A DNA stretch of 64,000 nucleotides from Dethiosulfovibrio faecalis (GCF_021568795.1 NZ_JAKGUE010000001.1:248001-312000), one strand, 5' to 3'; numbered from the stretch's first letter, positions 17,525-26,324 are shown. Made by a program: numbers and translations. The notes: generated by a model not told the origin, from the letters alone.

Positions 17525-18034
17525 ATGGGGGGAGGGGCGATAATAACGATCAGAAGGGCTGCTTTATTTATAATATGTGTTTTTTTAATTTATTTTGTGT
17601 GTGTCGACGTAACCGTAATATCTCTAGCGGTGGGAGAAGAGGTCCTGGTCGACGAATATATGTATCCCGGAAGCTTGTTCGAGACCGGTTATATTCACTC
17701 TGTTCAAAAAACCCCGGTGGAGGACGTCTACGTCGTTGTCGATGGAAAACTGTGGCTTTGGGAGGAGCGGGTGGTCTCTCACAACGCAGGTCTTCCGTCG
17801 GAATCCCCTTATCGTGGGTATTATCTGTCGGATAAAGAGTGGATGCATTTTTTCGGTGGACGCTACAGCACAAAGAGGTATATGCTGAGAGTCGGAGATG
17901 ATGTGTTGGGGCGAAACGTATGCCGTTTTTACGGTCGGCCCGACTGGATCGATCTGTTCGATATCGTTCCAGGTAAAAGATGCGTAGTCTCTGTAGAGAC
18001 GAAGCCTTTTTTGACGACTCTCGTGGGGATGTGA
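17525..18034 (+). CDS. DUF1850 family protein, TRAP transporter partner
   Basis: A 169-residue protein with one hydrophobic N-terminal segment (about residues 8-34), acting as a signal peptide or anchor, and an extracytoplasmic domain. The motifs GSLFETGYIHSVQKTPVEDV and the later KRYMLRVGDD suit DUF1850, a family usually encoded beside fused TRAP permeases of the TAXI type; its role is unknown. The start is uncertain: the ATG at 17525 has no ribosome site of its own, while a G-rich Shine-Dalgarno-like run (17527-17537) lies just after it. Confidence 0.78.
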   Translation: MGGGAIITIRRAALFIICVFLIYFVCVDVTVISLAVGEEVLVDEYMYPGSLFETGYIHSVQKTPVEDVYVVVDGKLWLWEERVVSHNAGLPSESPYRGYYLSDKEWMHFFGGRYSTKRYMLRVGDDVLGRNVCRFYGRPDWIDLFDIVPGKRCVVSVETKPFLTTLVGM

Positions 18035-18061
18035 AGTTAAAGATAAGAGGGAGGGGTTTGT

Positions 18062-20020
18062 TTGAGCGACGTCTTAGAGGGAAAGATCGCCGAGGAAAAT
18101 CAGACCATTGATCTCGACGATCTGAGAAAAAAATTCGATACCGAGGCTAGATACAGGGAATTAGGGGATTGGCAGGGTATGTTGATAACTATCCTGGCGG
18201 TCTCTATGTCCGCGTTTCACTTTTATACCTCGGGTTTCGGGCTTTTGCTTGCCCTTCAACAAAGGGCGGTACACTTGGCTTTCGTCATGGCCCTGGTGTT
18301 CCTGCTTTATCCGGCAAGGCAGAGCTCTCCCAAGGATAAAATTCCCCTGATGGATTTCGCCTTGGCCGCAGTGGCAGCTTATTCCGCTCTTTACCTGGTG
18401 ATAAATTTCAACGAACTAGTCAACAGGGCGGGGCTTCCGACTCAGATGGACATAGTTATGGGCTTTGTCTGTATATTGCTTTTGCTAGAGGCAACCAGAA
18501 GGGTGTCCAGTCCAATATTGCCCTGCATAGCTATTTTCTTTCTCATCTACTGTTTTTATGGGAGGGCCTTTCCCGAGCTTTTTCAGCATAGGGGATTCAG
18601 CATAAAGAGGATCATCAACCATATGTACCTCGGGACGGAGGGGGTTTTCGGTATCCCTCTCGGGGTGTCGGCGACCTTCGTCTTTATGTTCATATTGTTT
18701 GGCTCAGTCCTTGAGCAGACCGGACTCGGAAAGTTCATCATCGATCTGGCCATGGCTCTGGCCGGACATAGCACCGGTGGTCCCGCCAAGGTCGCGGTTT
18801 TGAGCTCCGGACTTATGGGATCGATATCCGGTTCCTCTGTGGCTAACGTATGTACTACAGGTATGTTTACCATCCCATTGATGAAGAGCGTGGGCTATCA
18901 GAGTCATTTCGCCGGAGCGGTTGAGGCGGTTGCATCTACCGGAGGACAGATAATGCCACCGGTGATGGGGGCGGCGGCTTTCATAATGGCTCAGTTTCTT
19001 GGTATTCCCTACATACATGTGGCTCTCGCTGCTATCGTTCCGGCCTTGCTTTACTACTTTGCCGTTATGATTCAGGTCCATCTGGAGGCCAATCGACTTG
19101 GTCTGAAGGGACTTCCCAAGGAACAACTGCCTAAATTGGTTCCCCTTCTGAAGGAAAAGGGGCTTTTGTTGCTTCCCATAATCGGGATCATCTATTTCCT
19201 GATAGCCGGATATACTCCCCTGAAGGCCGCTTTTAACGGCATTCTTATAAGCATAGCCGTGTCTTATTTCAACAGGGATACCTGGCTTACCCCGAAGAAG
19301 CTGGCAGCAGCGTTTGAAAACGGAGCCAGAGGCGCTATAGGAGTGGCCTGTGCCTGTGCTACCGTAGGTATAATAGTCGGGACAGCCACATTGACCGGAC
19401 TGGGCCTTAGAATAGCCAGCGCCGTAGTCGCCATCGCTGGCGGCAAGCTCCTTCCAACCCTGCTCCTGACCATGGTTGCATGTATACTTCTCGGGGCCGG
19501 GTTGCCTACGACTGCCAACTTCATAGTCACGAGCACCATGTGTGCACCAGCTTTGTTCCAGTTGGGAGTCGCTCCTATCGCGGCCTATATGTTCGTCCTC
19601 TACTTCGGTATAGCAGCGGATCTAAGCCCGCCCGTCGCGTTAGCAGCCTATGCCGGAGCTGGAATAGCGGGAGCCGATCCGTTTAAGACCGGGGCGACGG
19701 CTATAAAATTGGCCCTGGCGGGTTTCCTGGTTCCCTACATATACGCGTACAATCCGATATTGGTTTTGGTTAATTTCACTTTGGGAAGATTCGCCATGTC
19801 AGTTGGCACGGCCGTGCTAGGGGTGTTCCTGCTGGGGATGAGCACCGTCGGTTTCTACAAATGTCCCATGAACCCGGTCTTTCGTATAGTCGCTTTGTCC
19901 GGTGCTCTCTGTCTGTTGATACCGGGTATTTACAGCGATTTAGCCGGACTCTCCGTTTTGGTGGTGCTGCATATTCTTCAAGCTGCTAAAGCGAAACGGT
20001 TGAACGCTTCCGCCGCCTAG
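18062..20020 (+). CDS. TRAP transporter fused 4TM/12TM permease
   Basis: Membrane component of a tripartite ATP-independent periplasmic transporter in which small and large permease subunits are fused (652 residues). Such systems usually import organic acids with a Na+ gradient. The N-terminal third carries several hydrophobic segments of the small subunit; the large-subunit part shows the DctM-like GLMGSISGSSVANVCTTGMFT, then GGQIMPPVMGAAAFIMAQ and LGAGLPTTANFI. It starts at a TTG with GGGAGGGG upstream. No periplasmic binding protein gene is adjacent, so the receptor must be elsewhere. Confidence 0.93.
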   Translation: MSDVLEGKIAEENQTIDLDDLRKKFDTEARYRELGDWQGMLITILAVSMSAFHFYTSGFGLLLALQQRAVHLAFVMALVFLLYPARQSSPKDKIPLMDFALAAVAAYSALYLVINFNELVNRAGLPTQMDIVMGFVCILLLLEATRRVSSPILPCIAIFFLIYCFYGRAFPELFQHRGFSIKRIINHMYLGTEGVFGIPLGVSATFVFMFILFGSVLEQTGLGKFIIDLAMALAGHSTGGPAKVAVLSSGLMGSISGSSVANVCTTGMFTIPLMKSVGYQSHFAGAVEAVASTGGQIMPPVMGAAAFIMAQFLGIPYIHVALAAIVPALLYYFAVMIQVHLEANRLGLKGLPKEQLPKLVPLLKEKGLLLLPIIGIIYFLIAGYTPLKAAFNGILISIAVSYFNRDTWLTPKKLAAAFENGARGAIGVACACATVGIIVGTATLTGLGLRIASAVVAIAGGKLLPTLLLTMVACILLGAGLPTTANFIVTSTMCAPALFQLGVAPIAAYMFVLYFGIAADLSPPVALAAYAGAGIAGADPFKTGATAIKLALAGFLVPYIYAYNPILVLVNFTLGRFAMSVGTAVLGVFLLGMSTVGFYKCPMNPVFRIVALSGALCLLIPGIYSDLAGLSVLVVLHILQAAKAKRLNASAA

Positions 20021-20031
20021 AGACAAAAAAC

Positions 20032-20074
20032 ATCACGTATCGTCCCAGTTAGGGACGATACGTGATACAATTTT
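20032..20074 (+). terminator. Terminator after the TRAP permease gene
   Basis: A perfect 15-bp inverted repeat: ATCACGTATCGTCCC (20032-20046) and GGGACGATACGTGAT (20052-20066) around AGTTA. ACAA and four T follow, so termination may be moderate. The left side is A-rich, so it could also act on the other strand. The right arm overlaps a possible extended -10 for ileS. Confidence 0.65.
20063..20071 (+). promoter_or_regulatory. Possible extended -10 promoter for ileS
   Basis: TGATACAAT, an extended -10 form seen upstream of other genes here, but with no clear -35. It overlaps the right arm of the preceding hairpin. A start near 20078 would leave a 60-base leader containing a small GCCGCC/GGCGGC stem-loop. 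Confidence 0.35.
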
Positions 20075-20137
20075 ATTGTTCTATTTTGCGCCGCCTCTCC
20101 CGGGGCGGCATTTCCGTATTGAGAGGTGACCTGGTTA

Positions 20138-22912
20138 ATGTCGAAAGATTTTAAGGAGACTTTGTGTCTACCTAAGACCGATTTTCCCATGAGGGCCGGT
20201 CTGGCCAAGAAAGAGCCCGGTTTTATAGAGGGTTGGGAAGAGATCGATCTCCATTCGCTGATGTTGAAGAAAAACGAGGACAAGCCTTCCTTTATACTGC
20301 ATGATGGCCCTCCTTATGCCAACGGTGATATCCACATTGGGACGGCTTTTAATAAAATTATTAAGGATTTTATAGTTAAATTTAAGTCCATGCGAGGCTA
20401 CAGATGTCCCTATATTCCAGGTTGGGATACCCATGGCCTCCCCATAGAGCTGAAGGTACTCAAAGGTGAGGGCGTCGACAAGGATTCTATCGATCCGGTG
20501 GAGCTTCGCCGTCGCTGCACCGACTATGCCCTTGGTTTCTTGGATTCCCAGCGCTCCCAGTTCAGGCGTCTCGGCGGTGTCGGCGATTGGGAAAATCCTT
20601 ACATAACCCTGAAGCCCGAGTACGAGGCTGCACAGATAGGTGTCTTCGCAGATATGGTGGAGAAGGGATTAGTCTATAAAGGCCAAAAGCCCGTATATTG
20701 GTGCATCGACTGTCAGACGGCTCTGGCCGCTGCTGAGATCGAGTACGGTGACGAGTCTTCCCCGTCGATTTACGTGGCCTATTCCATGCCGGACGTAGCC
20801 GAAAGGATCCCCGAGGTAGCAGGGAAGGACGTCAACGTAATAGTATGGACGACGACTCCCTGGACCCTGCCTGCGAGCATGGCTGTAGCCATTCATCCTT
20901 CCTACGAATATGTCTTCGTCCCTTCGGGGGACTCGGTTTACCTTCTGGCCAAGGCGTTGATAGGCGACGTAGAGAAGGCCACGGGAATGACCTTTGGAGA
21001 GCCACTCGCTACGGTTAAAGGGGCGGAGCTGGAGAAGGTCGAGGCAGTTCATCCTTTCTACGAGGACAGGAAGACCCCCGTCCTTTTGGCCGATTACGTT
21101 GTCCTTGATACTGGGACGGGCTGTGTCCACACGGCTCCGGGACACGGAGTCGAGGACTACGAGACAGGTGTCAGATACGGCATAGAGGTATATAATCCGG
21201 TGGATCCGACCGGAAGATATCTTCCAGAGACCCCTTTAGTCGGCGGTATGACTCTGGACGAAGGTGCCTCGTTGGTTCTGAAGACCTTGACCGACAACGG
21301 CAGGCTTTTGGGACAGCTTGAGATACTTCACTCATATCCTCATTGCTGGAGATGTAAGAAACCGGTGATCTTCCGTTCCACCGATCAATGGTTCGTAAAC
21401 GTGGCTCAGTTCCGTCAACAGGCGTTGGACGTCATAGAGAACGAGGTCAAGTGGATTCCCGATTGGGGCAAGGATAGGATCTACAACATGGTGCGGGATC
21501 GCTCGGATTGGTGTATCAGTAGACAGAGGGTATGGGGAGTGCCTATCCCGGTCTTCTACTGCCAGGATTGCGGAAAGATGTTGCTGGATCCCGATGCGAT
21601 AAGACTGGTTCAGGAAAAGGTCAAAGAGAGGGGCGGAGATGTCTGGTGGCAGGAGTCGCCGGAGGAACTGCTGGGCGACCTGTGCAAGTGTCCCTCTTGC
21701 GGCAGCGGCAATTTGAAAAAAGAGAAGGACATCATGGACGTGTGGTTCGATTCCGGCATCAGCCATTTTGCGGTTCTGGAAAATCGTCCGGAACTTTCCT
21801 GGCCGGCGGACCTTTACCTCGAGGGCAGCGATCAGCATAGAGGATGGTTCCAGACCTCTCTGTTGACCTCCGTCGCCACCAGAGGAGTAGCTCCCTATAA
21901 GGCTGTCTTGACCCACGGTTTCATCGTCGACGGTAAGGGAAAGAAGATGTCGAAGTCCATCGGTAACGTCGTGGCTCCTCAGGAGATCATAGATACCAAC
22001 GGTGCCGATATACTGAGACTCTGGGTAGCCTCGACCGATTATAAAAACGACATTCGCATCTCGAAAACGATCATAAGGACCTTGAGCGAGGAGTACAGAA
22101 GAATAAGAAACACGGCTCGCTTCCTGCTGGGGAACCTGTGTGATTTTAACCCGAGTACCGATTCCGTTTCGGAGGCGGAGATGTCCTCTTTCGATAGGTG
22201 GATCCTGTCCAGGTTGAACAGGCTTATTAAGAGGGTTACGAAGGGATACGATTCCTACGAATTTCACATCCCGACCGTATCTATCCATCAATTCTGCGTA
22301 AACGAGTTGGGCTCTCTCTATCTCGATGCAGCCAAGGACTCTCTTTACGCAGACACCCCGAACTTCAAGGGCCGCAGGGCTATTCAGACCGTCATGTGGA
22401 GGATCGTTACGGCTTTGTCTACCATGCTGGCTCCCGTGCTGAGTTTTACGTCCGAGGAAATATGGCGGGAACTCAGAAAGATCGACGAGTCTCTGGAGAG
22501 GAGCGTTTTCCTGGCAGATTGGCCCCTCTTCGAGGAAAGAGCCGACGATGAGGACCTTGAGAAAAAATGGAGTGCCGTGATAAAACTAAAGGGCGCCGTC
22601 AGCAGGGCACTGGAGGCTTCCAGAGGCAGGGGCGAGATCGGGCAGTCCCTGGAGGCCGCCGTATCGGTGGTGAAGCCGGACGGAGATATCTCCGACTATC
22701 TTTCTCGAGAAGATTGGGAGTACGTGACCATAGTATCGTCCTTCAAGTGGGTGGATAAGGAAGGAGACGGTTTCGTCGAAGATCAGGATACGGGATATAA
22801 GGTCCTGGTGGAGAACACCCCAGGCGAGAAGTGTCCTCGTTGCTGGAAATACGTTACAGAGGTAGATGAAGAAGGTCTGTGTCCCAGATGCCAGAGCGTA
22901 ATGAGAGGCTAG
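20138..22912 (+). CDS. ileS: Isoleucyl-tRNA synthetase
   Basis: Class I synthetase charging tRNA-Ile, 924 residues. It has the HIGH-type motif DGPPYANGDIHIGTAFN near residue 60, the CP1 editing domain with WTTTPWTLPA and the later HTAPGHG, the KMSKS loop (KKMSKSIGN), and a C-terminal zinc-binding end CPRCWKYV...LCPRCQ. I chose the ATG at 20138, spaced from GAGAGGTGA; an in-frame ATG at 20126 would overlap that ribosome site. No T-box leader is visible. It overlaps the predicted 5' end of rluD. Confidence 0.97.
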   Translation: MSKDFKETLCLPKTDFPMRAGLAKKEPGFIEGWEEIDLHSLMLKKNEDKPSFILHDGPPYANGDIHIGTAFNKIIKDFIVKFKSMRGYRCPYIPGWDTHGLPIELKVLKGEGVDKDSIDPVELRRRCTDYALGFLDSQRSQFRRLGGVGDWENPYITLKPEYEAAQIGVFADMVEKGLVYKGQKPVYWCIDCQTALAAAEIEYGDESSPSIYVAYSMPDVAERIPEVAGKDVNVIVWTTTPWTLPASMAVAIHPSYEYVFVPSGDSVYLLAKALIGDVEKATGMTFGEPLATVKGAELEKVEAVHPFYEDRKTPVLLADYVVLDTGTGCVHTAPGHGVEDYETGVRYGIEVYNPVDPTGRYLPETPLVGGMTLDEGASLVLKTLTDNGRLLGQLEILHSYPHCWRCKKPVIFRSTDQWFVNVAQFRQQALDVIENEVKWIPDWGKDRIYNMVRDRSDWCISRQRVWGVPIPVFYCQDCGKMLLDPDAIRLVQEKVKERGGDVWWQESPEELLGDLCKCPSCGSGNLKKEKDIMDVWFDSGISHFAVLENRPELSWPADLYLEGSDQHRGWFQTSLLTSVATRGVAPYKAVLTHGFIVDGKGKKMSKSIGNVVAPQEIIDTNGADILRLWVASTDYKNDIRISKTIIRTLSEEYRRIRNTARFLLGNLCDFNPSTDSVSEAEMSSFDRWILSRLNRLIKRVTKGYDSYEFHIPTVSIHQFCVNELGSLYLDAAKDSLYADTPNFKGRRAIQTVMWRIVTALSTMLAPVLSFTSEEIWRELRKIDESLERSVFLADWPLFEERADDEDLEKKWSAVIKLKGAVSRALEASRGRGEIGQSLEAAVSVVKPDGDISDYLSREDWEYVTIVSSFKWVDKEGDGFVEDQDTGYKVLVENTPGEKCPRCWKYVTEVDEEGLCPRCQSVMRG

Positions 22913-23910
22913 ACCCGATAAAATCATTAGACGAGGAGAGCCTGTCCGATCAAGGACAGGCTCTCTCGGCCTGTCCTGAAGAAGAGGAGATACTGGTTCC
23001 CTCGGATATGGACGGTGTTCGTCTGGATGCCTTCTTGTCCGATTTCCTAGGCGTCTCCCGAACCTTTATACAGAGAGTGATCAGAGACGGTTACGTGAAG
23101 GTCTTTCAGGGAAAGAGAGTGAAACCGTCCAGGCCGATTCTGGCGGGAGAGTCTCTAAGGTTCAGGCTTCCGCCTCCACAGAGGATGGACCTCGTCCCCG
23201 AACCGGTCGATTTTTCCGTCGTCTACGAGGACGACGATATAATCGTCGTGGATAAGCCTGCTGGAGTGGTTGTACATCCGGCTCCCGGACATTGGAGGGG
23301 AACCTTGGTGCACGGTTTGCTTTACAGCTATCCCGATATAGGCACCATAAACGATGTGGTCCGGCCTGGTATAGTCCATCGACTTGACTCGACTACCTCC
23401 GGTCTCTTGGTCGTAGCCAGGAACACCGAGTCCTTGAACGAACTTCAGCGTTCCTTCAAAGACAGGGAGGTGGGGAAGTTCTATCTGGCCTTGTCCGATG
23501 GGCGTGTCGTCGGAGAGAGGATTTCCTTGGACGCTCCTATCGGAAGGGATATACACAACCGTTACAGGATGACCGTGACGGATGACGGCAAGGACGCCCG
23601 TACGGATGTCTACCCTCTCTGGAACAGAGGAAGATACTCTTTTCTGATATGTGAACTGCACTCGGGGAGGACCCATCAGATAAGGGTGCACCTCAGATAT
23701 CTGGGCGCACCCCTGGTGGGAGATGAACTTTATGGTTTTAGGAAAAAAGTCAGGAAAAACGATTCCCTTCTGGAGGGGCGAGTTTTTCTCCATGCCTGGA
23801 AGCTCGTATTCCCTCATCCTAGGACGGGCGAGATCATGAATTTTCGTTCCGTTCTTCCTCTAGAGCTCTCGTCGGTTCTTTCAAGAGTTCTCTCCATAGG
23901 CCGGAATTGA
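22879..23910 (+). CDS. rluD: RluA/RluD family pseudouridine synthase
   Basis: Pseudouridine synthase acting on 23S rRNA, most like RluD because it carries an N-terminal S4 domain (residues about 45-100: VRLDAFLSDFLGVSRTFI). The catalytic domain starts near residue 110 (VVYEDDDIIVVDKPAGVVVH) and has the active-site aspartate in HRLDSTTSGLLV, with RTHQIRVHL and GDELYG later. The start is uncertain: GTG 22879 or ATG 22888 fit the frame, but a 12-bp hairpin lies within the first 30 codons and an ATG at 23008 would begin at the S4 domain. Its 3' end overlaps the convergent NFACT gene. Confidence 0.9.
   Translation: MSQMPERNERLDPIKSLDEESLSDQGQALSACPEEEEILVPSDMDGVRLDAFLSDFLGVSRTFIQRVIRDGYVKVFQGKRVKPSRPILAGESLRFRLPPPQRMDLVPEPVDFSVVYEDDDIIVVDKPAGVVVHPAPGHWRGTLVHGLLYSYPDIGTINDVVRPGIVHRLDSTTSGLLVVARNTESLNELQRSFKDREVGKFYLALSDGRVVGERISLDAPIGRDIHNRYRMTVTDDGKDARTDVYPLWNRGRYSFLICELHSGRTHQIRVHLRYLGAPLVGDELYGFRKKVRKNDSLLEGRVFLHAWKLVFPHPRTGEIMNFRSVLPLELSSVLSRVLSIGRN
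22936..22965 (+). other. Perfect 12-bp stem-loop at the ileS-rluD junction
   Basis: GAGAGCCTGTCC (22936-22947) and GGACAGGCTCTC (22954-22965) around GATCAA, starting 24 bases after the ileS stop. No T-run follows. It could be a processing or stabilising hairpin, or it may indicate that rluD starts further downstream. Confidence 0.65.
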
Positions 23911-25534
23911 CCGTTATGGAGTCGCTGTTTTTATAGGTTACCTGCGCCGGTCCGGCTCCCTGTATATGACGGACGTGTTTTCTCCTCGTGTAGTCCACCG
24001 AAGAGCTGGGGAGGTTGGCTCCCTTGGAATAATAGACGGATAGGGATGCACATATCCTTATCGCCGTATCCAACAGAACTTGGTCGTGGGGGGGGGCTTT
24101 TAATATGACATGGCTTCCCGGCATTTCATGTATGTGGAACCATATGTCTTCCGGCCCGGCCATACGGAAGGTCACGTGACGATTTCCTCTCTCGTTCATG
24201 CCTACCAGGATAAGACTGTCTTGGAAGTCATACCGTATATATGGAGGTTCTTTATCCTCTTTACTCTTCTTGCGTCTTTTATCTCTCGTGGCGTCGTCGC
24301 TTTTTCCCGATATTTCCGAGACCATCTGTCGGAGGAGGCCTATGTCTTCGATTCTGTCCAGATTATCCAGCTCTGCCTCCATTTCCTCTTTCTCTTTAAG
24401 TACCTTTTCCCTGTGTGCGAGTACCGACTTTTCGTCGGAGGCGTACTTTTTGTATTTCTTGAAGTATGTAGCGGCGTTTGCCGACGGGGAGAGATCGGGG
24501 TTGAGTTTCACCGACAGCCTGATTTCTCGTCCCTTTTCGTCCCAATAGGGTAGTTCCATTTCCGGCGTCCTAGGCGGTATCACATGTAGGTTAGACAGGA
24601 TGGCCTCTCCCTTTATACGAAAAACCTCGGCTTTGTCTATCATTTTGAGCTGGCTAGACACTCCTTCGATGTGTCGATCGAGGCTTTTTATCCTCTTGGA
24701 AAGTCTTTTTTTGCCCTCCGATATCAATTTGGATCGAACCTGTTCCAGGGCTTTCCAAAGAGATATATGCCTAAAGACCTCTATGGCCCCTCCTTGCCGA
24801 ACTTTTCCCGACTCCAGAGGACGAGGCCATATGGAGGTATAATCTCCTATGTCCTGGACGATCCCCTCGCCGTTTAACATCTTCTTCAGATCAAAAAAAA
24901 CCTCGTCCTGGGTTAGCGATCCTTTTTCGATCTCTATCAGTAGTTTTTTAGACAGCTTTTTGCCTATGCCTATCGGTTTTCTTAGATAATCTATGATGTT
25001 CAATCTCTCTATGCCATCGGGCGATATTCCCTGTACTGGCGGTGGAGATACGTAGGTTTGCCCTGGGAGCACGCTTCTGTAGCGGTTTACGTCCGGATGC
25101 ACATGTCTGGCAGGCTCTATTATGGTTCCCTCCCTGTCCAGAAGAATTACGTTGCTCAGCCGCCCCATAAGCTCTATTATCACGGTGTATTCGTTCTCTA
25201 TCCCCGCCCCCACGAACCGTCTTATGTCGATGGCTATTACCCTGTCCATCTTTTCCTGACGGATGCTCTTTATTCTTCCTCCCGATAGATACTTGTTGAG
25301 TGCTAGAGGAAGCCCGCCTCGGATCGGTTTTAGCTCTCTGCATAAAAACGCCTGTTTCGTAGAGAGAAGTGTCGCCCCGAAGTTTTCCTGTCCCCAAGAT
25401 ATAAAAATGTTTTTATCCCTCATTCTGAAGAGAATCCAGTCCTTACCGCCCTCTATTTTTGAGGTCGATTTTCCCTCCAACAACGAAGAAAGCTCTATCG
25501 AAAGGGCACGAACCAGTTCTGGGCCATATCCCAT
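23834..25534 (-). CDS. rqcH: NFACT family protein, RqcH-like
   Basis: Bacterial Rqc2/NEMF homologue. RqcH binds stalled 50S-peptidyl-tRNA complexes and adds C-terminal alanine tails that target nascent chains for degradation. The 566-residue protein has the NFACT-N domain, a central helical region with a coiled coil (about residues 260-420), and an NFACT-R domain containing DIWFHIHEMPGSHVI and VDYTRRKHVRHI near the end. I chose the ATG at 25534, with GGAG nine bases upstream on the minus strand; the longer frame to 25624 would run through the tRNA-Ala promoter. It is the only minus-strand gene here, and its last 77 bases overlap rluD. It could act with the ClpP/ClpX/Lon proteases encoded nearby. 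Confidence 0.92.
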   Translation of the reverse strand: MGYGPELVRALSIELSSLLEGKSTSKIEGGKDWILFRMRDKNIFISWGQENFGATLLSTKQAFLCRELKPIRGGLPLALNKYLSGGRIKSIRQEKMDRVIAIDIRRFVGAGIENEYTVIIELMGRLSNVILLDREGTIIEPARHVHPDVNRYRSVLPGQTYVSPPPVQGISPDGIERLNIIDYLRKPIGIGKKLSKKLLIEIEKGSLTQDEVFFDLKKMLNGEGIVQDIGDYTSIWPRPLESGKVRQGGAIEVFRHISLWKALEQVRSKLISEGKKRLSKRIKSLDRHIEGVSSQLKMIDKAEVFRIKGEAILSNLHVIPPRTPEMELPYWDEKGREIRLSVKLNPDLSPSANAATYFKKYKKYASDEKSVLAHREKVLKEKEEMEAELDNLDRIEDIGLLRQMVSEISGKSDDATRDKRRKKSKEDKEPPYIRYDFQDSLILVGMNERGNRHVTFRMAGPEDIWFHIHEMPGSHVILKAPPHDQVLLDTAIRICASLSVYYSKGANLPSSSVDYTRRKHVRHIQGAGPAQVTYKNSDSITVNSGLWRELLKEPTRALEEERNENS

Positions 25535-25596
25535 AAAATCACGCTCCATCCTCGATTTTTTGCCGTAGGATGTTAGGGTAATCCTTTTTTCTTCGC

Positions 25597-25625
25597 TTGA
25601 CAAGATCGCCTCATATCCGTACAAT
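25597..25625 (+). promoter_or_regulatory. Promoter of tRNA-Ala
   Basis: A perfect TTGACA at 25597-25602 and TACAAT at 25620-25625 with a 17-base spacer, 22 bases before the tRNA. It lies in the divergent gap upstream of rqcH. Confidence 0.82.
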
Positions 25626-25646
25626 TATCGCCGTCTTGTGACGAGA

Positions 25647-25721
25647 GGGGCTGTGGCGCAGAGGGAGCGCGATTCCTTCGCAAGGAATAGGTCGGGGGTT
25701 CGAGTCCCCCCAGCTCCACCA
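25647..25721 (+). tRNA. tRNA-Ala (anticodon CGC)
   Basis: The acceptor GGGGCTG pairs with CAGCTCC; the anticodon stem ATTCC/GGAAT holds loop TTCGCAA, anticodon CGC, reading GCG. CCA is encoded. A weak stem followed by six T lies just after the gene. Confidence 0.95.
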
Positions 25722-25779
25722 GATTAGGTCATCGGTCTTTTTTGTCTTTTCTGTGGATCGTCATGGGGTTGGGAAATGC

Positions 25780-25808
25780 TTGACGGAGTTGGTTTCCTGT
25801 TGTATCAT
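25780..25808 (+). promoter_or_regulatory. Promoter of the tRNA cluster
   Basis: TTGACG at 25780-25785 and TATCAT at 25803-25808 with a 17-base spacer, about 57 bases before tRNA-Pro. It probably drives the seven closely spaced tRNAs that follow. Confidence 0.7.
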
Positions 25809-25864
25809 TTCCCGGTACCGAGTTTGGGCGCTGCTAGGTCAAGTTTCACCCTTCAGCTAGAGTA

Positions 25865-25942
25865 CGGGGCGTAGCGCAGTCTGGTTAGCGCACCTGCTTT
25901 GGGAGCAGGGGGTCGAAGGTTCGAATCCTTTCGCCCCGACCA
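25865..25942 (+). tRNA. tRNA-Pro (anticodon TGG)
   Basis: The acceptor CGGGGCG pairs with CGCCCCG; the anticodon stem CCTGC/GCAGG holds loop TTTGGGA, anticodon TGG, reading CCA and probably other Pro codons. CCA is encoded. Confidence 0.96.
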
Positions 25943-25958
25943 TATTTACGATGGATAT

Positions 25959-26034
25959 GCGGAAATAGCTCAATTGGTAGAGCACTAGCCTTCCAAGCTG
26001 GGGGTTGCGGGTTCGAGTCCCGTTTTCCGCTCCA
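25959..26034 (+). tRNA. tRNA-Gly (anticodon TCC)
   Basis: The acceptor GCGGAAA pairs with TTTCCGC; the anticodon stem CTAGC/GCTGG holds loop CTTCCAA, anticodon TCC, reading GGA/GGG. CCA is encoded. Confidence 0.96.
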
Positions 26035-26042
26035 TTTTTTTT

Positions 26043-26119
<77 letters not shown>

Positions 26120-26130
26120 AGAGTCTTTAT

Positions 26131-26208
26131 GGTGAGTGTAGTTCAGTTGGTTAGAACGCTGGATTGTGGTTCCAGAGGTCGGGGGTTCGAATCCCCTCAC
26201 TCACCCCA
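26131..26208 (+). tRNA. tRNA-His (anticodon GTG)
   Basis: An eight-pair acceptor GGTGAGTG/CACTCACC including the extra G-1 typical of tRNA-His; the anticodon stem CTGGA/TCCAG holds loop TTGTGGT, anticodon GTG. CCA is encoded. Confidence 0.96.
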
Positions 26209-26218
26209 TTATCTTTGT

Positions 26219-26294
26219 GGATCGTTAGCTCAACTGGCAGAGCACCTGACTCTTAATCAGGGGGTTACAGGTTCGATTCCTGTACGATCCACCA
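26219..26294 (+). tRNA. tRNA-Lys (anticodon CTT), copy 1
   Basis: The acceptor GGATCGT pairs with ACGATCC; the anticodon stem CCTGA/TCAGG holds loop CTCTTAA, anticodon CTT, reading AAG. CCA is encoded. It differs from copy 2 only at the 4-69 acceptor pair. Confidence 0.96.
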
Positions 26295-26324
26295 ATTTTT
26301 CCGTCTTGGTGATGCCTTTTAATG

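Noticed and set aside
20021..20137. T-box riboswitch before ileS
   Set aside because: The leader is too short and no T-box sequence or specifier stem is visible; the region before valS is only 12 bases.
21332..22291. 319-codon minus-strand frame opposite ileS
   Set aside because: Shadow of a conserved synthetase; composition is not protein-like.
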